Positions 62,877-64,000 of a stretch of DNA of 64,000 bases are shown here, piece by piece. This DNA comes from Hyphomicrobiales bacterium (GTDB lineage: Bacteria; Pseudomonadota; Alphaproteobacteria; Rhizobiales; Rhizobiaceae), in NCBI GenBank assembly GCA_900471515.1, contig UCFC01000003.1:62001-126000 (forward strand). The letters are read 5' to 3'. The notes under the pieces are model-generated. The model saw nothing but the letters and a program-made list of their open reading frames with translations, had not been told where the DNA came from and searched no databases. How positions within the stretch are numbered: position 1 is the stretch's first letter; each line of letters begins with the position of its first letter. A program made the position numbers and the translations under genes.

Positions 62877-64000
62877 TCAGGCCGTGGAGGCCAGATTGGC
62901 ATTCTGGCTTTTGACGAAGGTGCCCGCTTCCGCGGCGGGCATCGCCTTGCCGAAGAGATAGCCCTGGCCGATATCGCAGCCGAGTTGCAGCAGATAGGCG
63001 AGCTGGGCATGTTCCTCCACGCCTTCCGCCGTCGTCTTGATATTGAGGCTTCTTCCGAGAGCGAGCATGGCGCGGACGATCTTTTCCTGTTTCTCGTCTT
63101 CCCGGCAGGTGGCGATGAAACTCTTGTCGATCTTGATCTTGTCGAAGCGATAGCGGGCGAGCTGGGCAAGGCTCGAATAGCCCGTGCCGAAATCGTCGAG
63201 CGCGATCTGCACGCCTGCCGCGTGCAGTTCATCGAGAATATGGGCGGCGATCACCGGATCCTGGATCAGCGCGTTTTCGGTGATTTCAACTTCCAGCCGC
63301 CAGGCTGGCAAGCGGCTTGCCGCGAGCACTTTGAGGATGCGCGAGGCAAGGAGCTTGTCTTCCATCTGCACGGGCGACACGTTGAAGGAAAGCCTGACGT
63401 CGTCTGGCCAGGCGAGCGCATCGCTGCAGGCCTGGGCGAGGAGGTCTTCGAACAGTTCGGTAATCATGCCGGTCTCTTCGGCAATGCCGATGAAGACCGG
63501 GGGCGGAATGTTCATGCCGTCTTCGTCCGTCCACCGGGCCAGCGCTTCGAAGCCGCAAAGCCTGCCGCTCCGGAGATCGATCAGCGGCTGATAATTGGTT
63601 CTGATGGCCTTGTTCTGGATGGCACCGCGCAGCTTGGTCTCCAGCGATGCGCGTTCCGTCACCCTGTCCTGCATGGATGGTTCGAAGACCAGCTGATGGT
63701 TGGGGCCGCGCGATTTCGCCTCGTACATGGCAAGGTCGGCGCGGTGGGCGGCATCTTCCAGCGGCTCTGCGCCTTCGCTCCAGCGGTCGTAGCCCACGCT
63801 GGCGCCGACCTCGACGGCGAAACCGTCGATCAGGATGGGTCGCGTAACCGCCTGGATCAGCACCTTGGCAAACCATTCCTCGCGCGCGGCTGTGAGACCA
63901 AGGGCGATGATGATGAACTCGTCCCCGCCGAAGCGGTAGACGCAATCGGCATTGCCGAGCGCGCAGATGCGCTTGGCCACTTCCACCAGCAGCACGTCGC
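62877..64000 (-). CDS. GGDEF-EAL c-di-GMP protein (partial, start beyond window)
   Basis: The frame is open through the right edge; 374 residues are visible. The C-terminal half of a GGDEF domain (VLLVEVAKRI, then RFGGDEFIII) is intact in motif. The EAL domain follows with GFEALARWT, FDDLLAQACSD, NVSPVQMEDK and [13 protein letters not shown], including the catalytic Glu and metal residues. N-terminal sensory or membrane parts cannot be seen. It is convergent with pit. Confidence 0.92.
   Translation of the reverse strand, partial: DVLLVEVAKRICALGNADCVYRFGGDEFIIIALGLTAAREEWFAKVLIQAVTRPILIDGFAVEVGASVGYDRWSEGAEPLEDAAHRADLAMYEAKSRGPNHQLVFEPSMQDRVTERASLETKLRGAIQNKAIRTNYQPLIDLRSGRLCGFEALARWTDEDGMNIPPPVFIGIAEETGMITELFEDLLAQACSDALAWPDDVRLSFNVSPVQMEDKLLASRILKVLAASRLPAWRLEVEITENALIQDPVIAAHILDELHAAGVQIALDDFGTGYSSLAQLARYRFDKIKIDKSFIATCREDEKQEKIVRAMLALGRSLNIKTTAEGVEEHAQLAYLLQLGCDIGQGYLFGKAMPAAEAGTFVKSQNANLASTA

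Overview
The window is about 61% GC, densely coded and mostly short-gapped. Gene content points to the chromosome of a member of the Rhizobiaceae (Rhizobium/Agrobacterium/Sinorhizobium group). The supporting marks are an lpiA-acvB lysyl-phosphatidylglycerol pair, a sqdBDC sulfolipid operon, a serC-serA operon with a structured leader, an alphaproteobacterial ybgC-tolQRAB-pal-cpoB-tilS-ftsH-glmM block, CtrA-like and FixK/FNR-like boxes, and a rhizobial-type palindromic intergenic repeat. The genus assignment is inference; no rRNA is present. No prophage, intact insertion sequence or CRISPR array was seen.

Layout. 1-7.1 kb: a phytase-like esterase cut by the left edge, an SDR epimerase with a small HTH regulator, a divergent ArsR/SRPBCC pair around a perfect operator palindrome, 6-phosphogluconate dehydrogenase, and a large MscS-type channel. 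7.2-11.3 kb: the lpiA-acvB operon, which makes and breaks down lysyl-phosphatidylglycerol. 11.3-16.4 kb (minus strand): DinB-like protein, NUDIX hydrolase, Tat-exported metallophosphoesterase, and ruvC-[vapB-vapC]-ruvA-ruvB, where a toxin-antitoxin pair sits inside the Holliday-junction operon. 16.6-22.9 kb: chemoreceptor, GNAT, LLM flavin oxidoreductase, yebC, PNPOx-like and MBL-fold proteins. 23.1-27.0 kb: YmdB-like phosphoesterase, 5-formyl-THF cyclo-ligase, a MarR/FUSC divergent pair, and an Ala/Thr-rich orphan. 27.0-30.1 kb: sqdBDC.

30.2-42.0 kb holds the envelope block: ybgC, tolQ, tolR, tolA, an extra secreted copy of the TolA C-terminal domain, tolB, pal, cpoB, tilS, ftsH and glmM. 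42.1-47.3 kb: methyltransferase, an outer-membrane barrel protein with a full TTAA-N7-TTAA (CtrA-type) box, serC-serA and a 71-residue protein. 47.6-54.5 kb: PAS-GGDEF-EAL protein, LysR/TDT transporter pair, a 33-residue exported peptide, a DMT exporter and mnmA. 54.6-64 kb: a CAU tRNA with a near-consensus promoter, small lipoprotein, universal stress protein, LysR regulator, small membrane protein, acetate kinase and phosphoketolase, PiT phosphate transporter, and a GGDEF-EAL protein cut by the right edge.

The best leads are: (i) the TolA-C-domain duplicate, in frame with tolA and separated from it by one stop codon; (ii) the vapBC pair inside ruvCAB with tandem palindromic operators; (iii) matching FixK/FNR-type boxes in front of the universal stress protein and the phosphoketolase gene, the latter with a -10 at the spacing expected of an activated promoter; (iv) CtrA-type sites in front of envelope genes; and (v) an IS-end-like palindrome that appears to serve as a two-way terminator.
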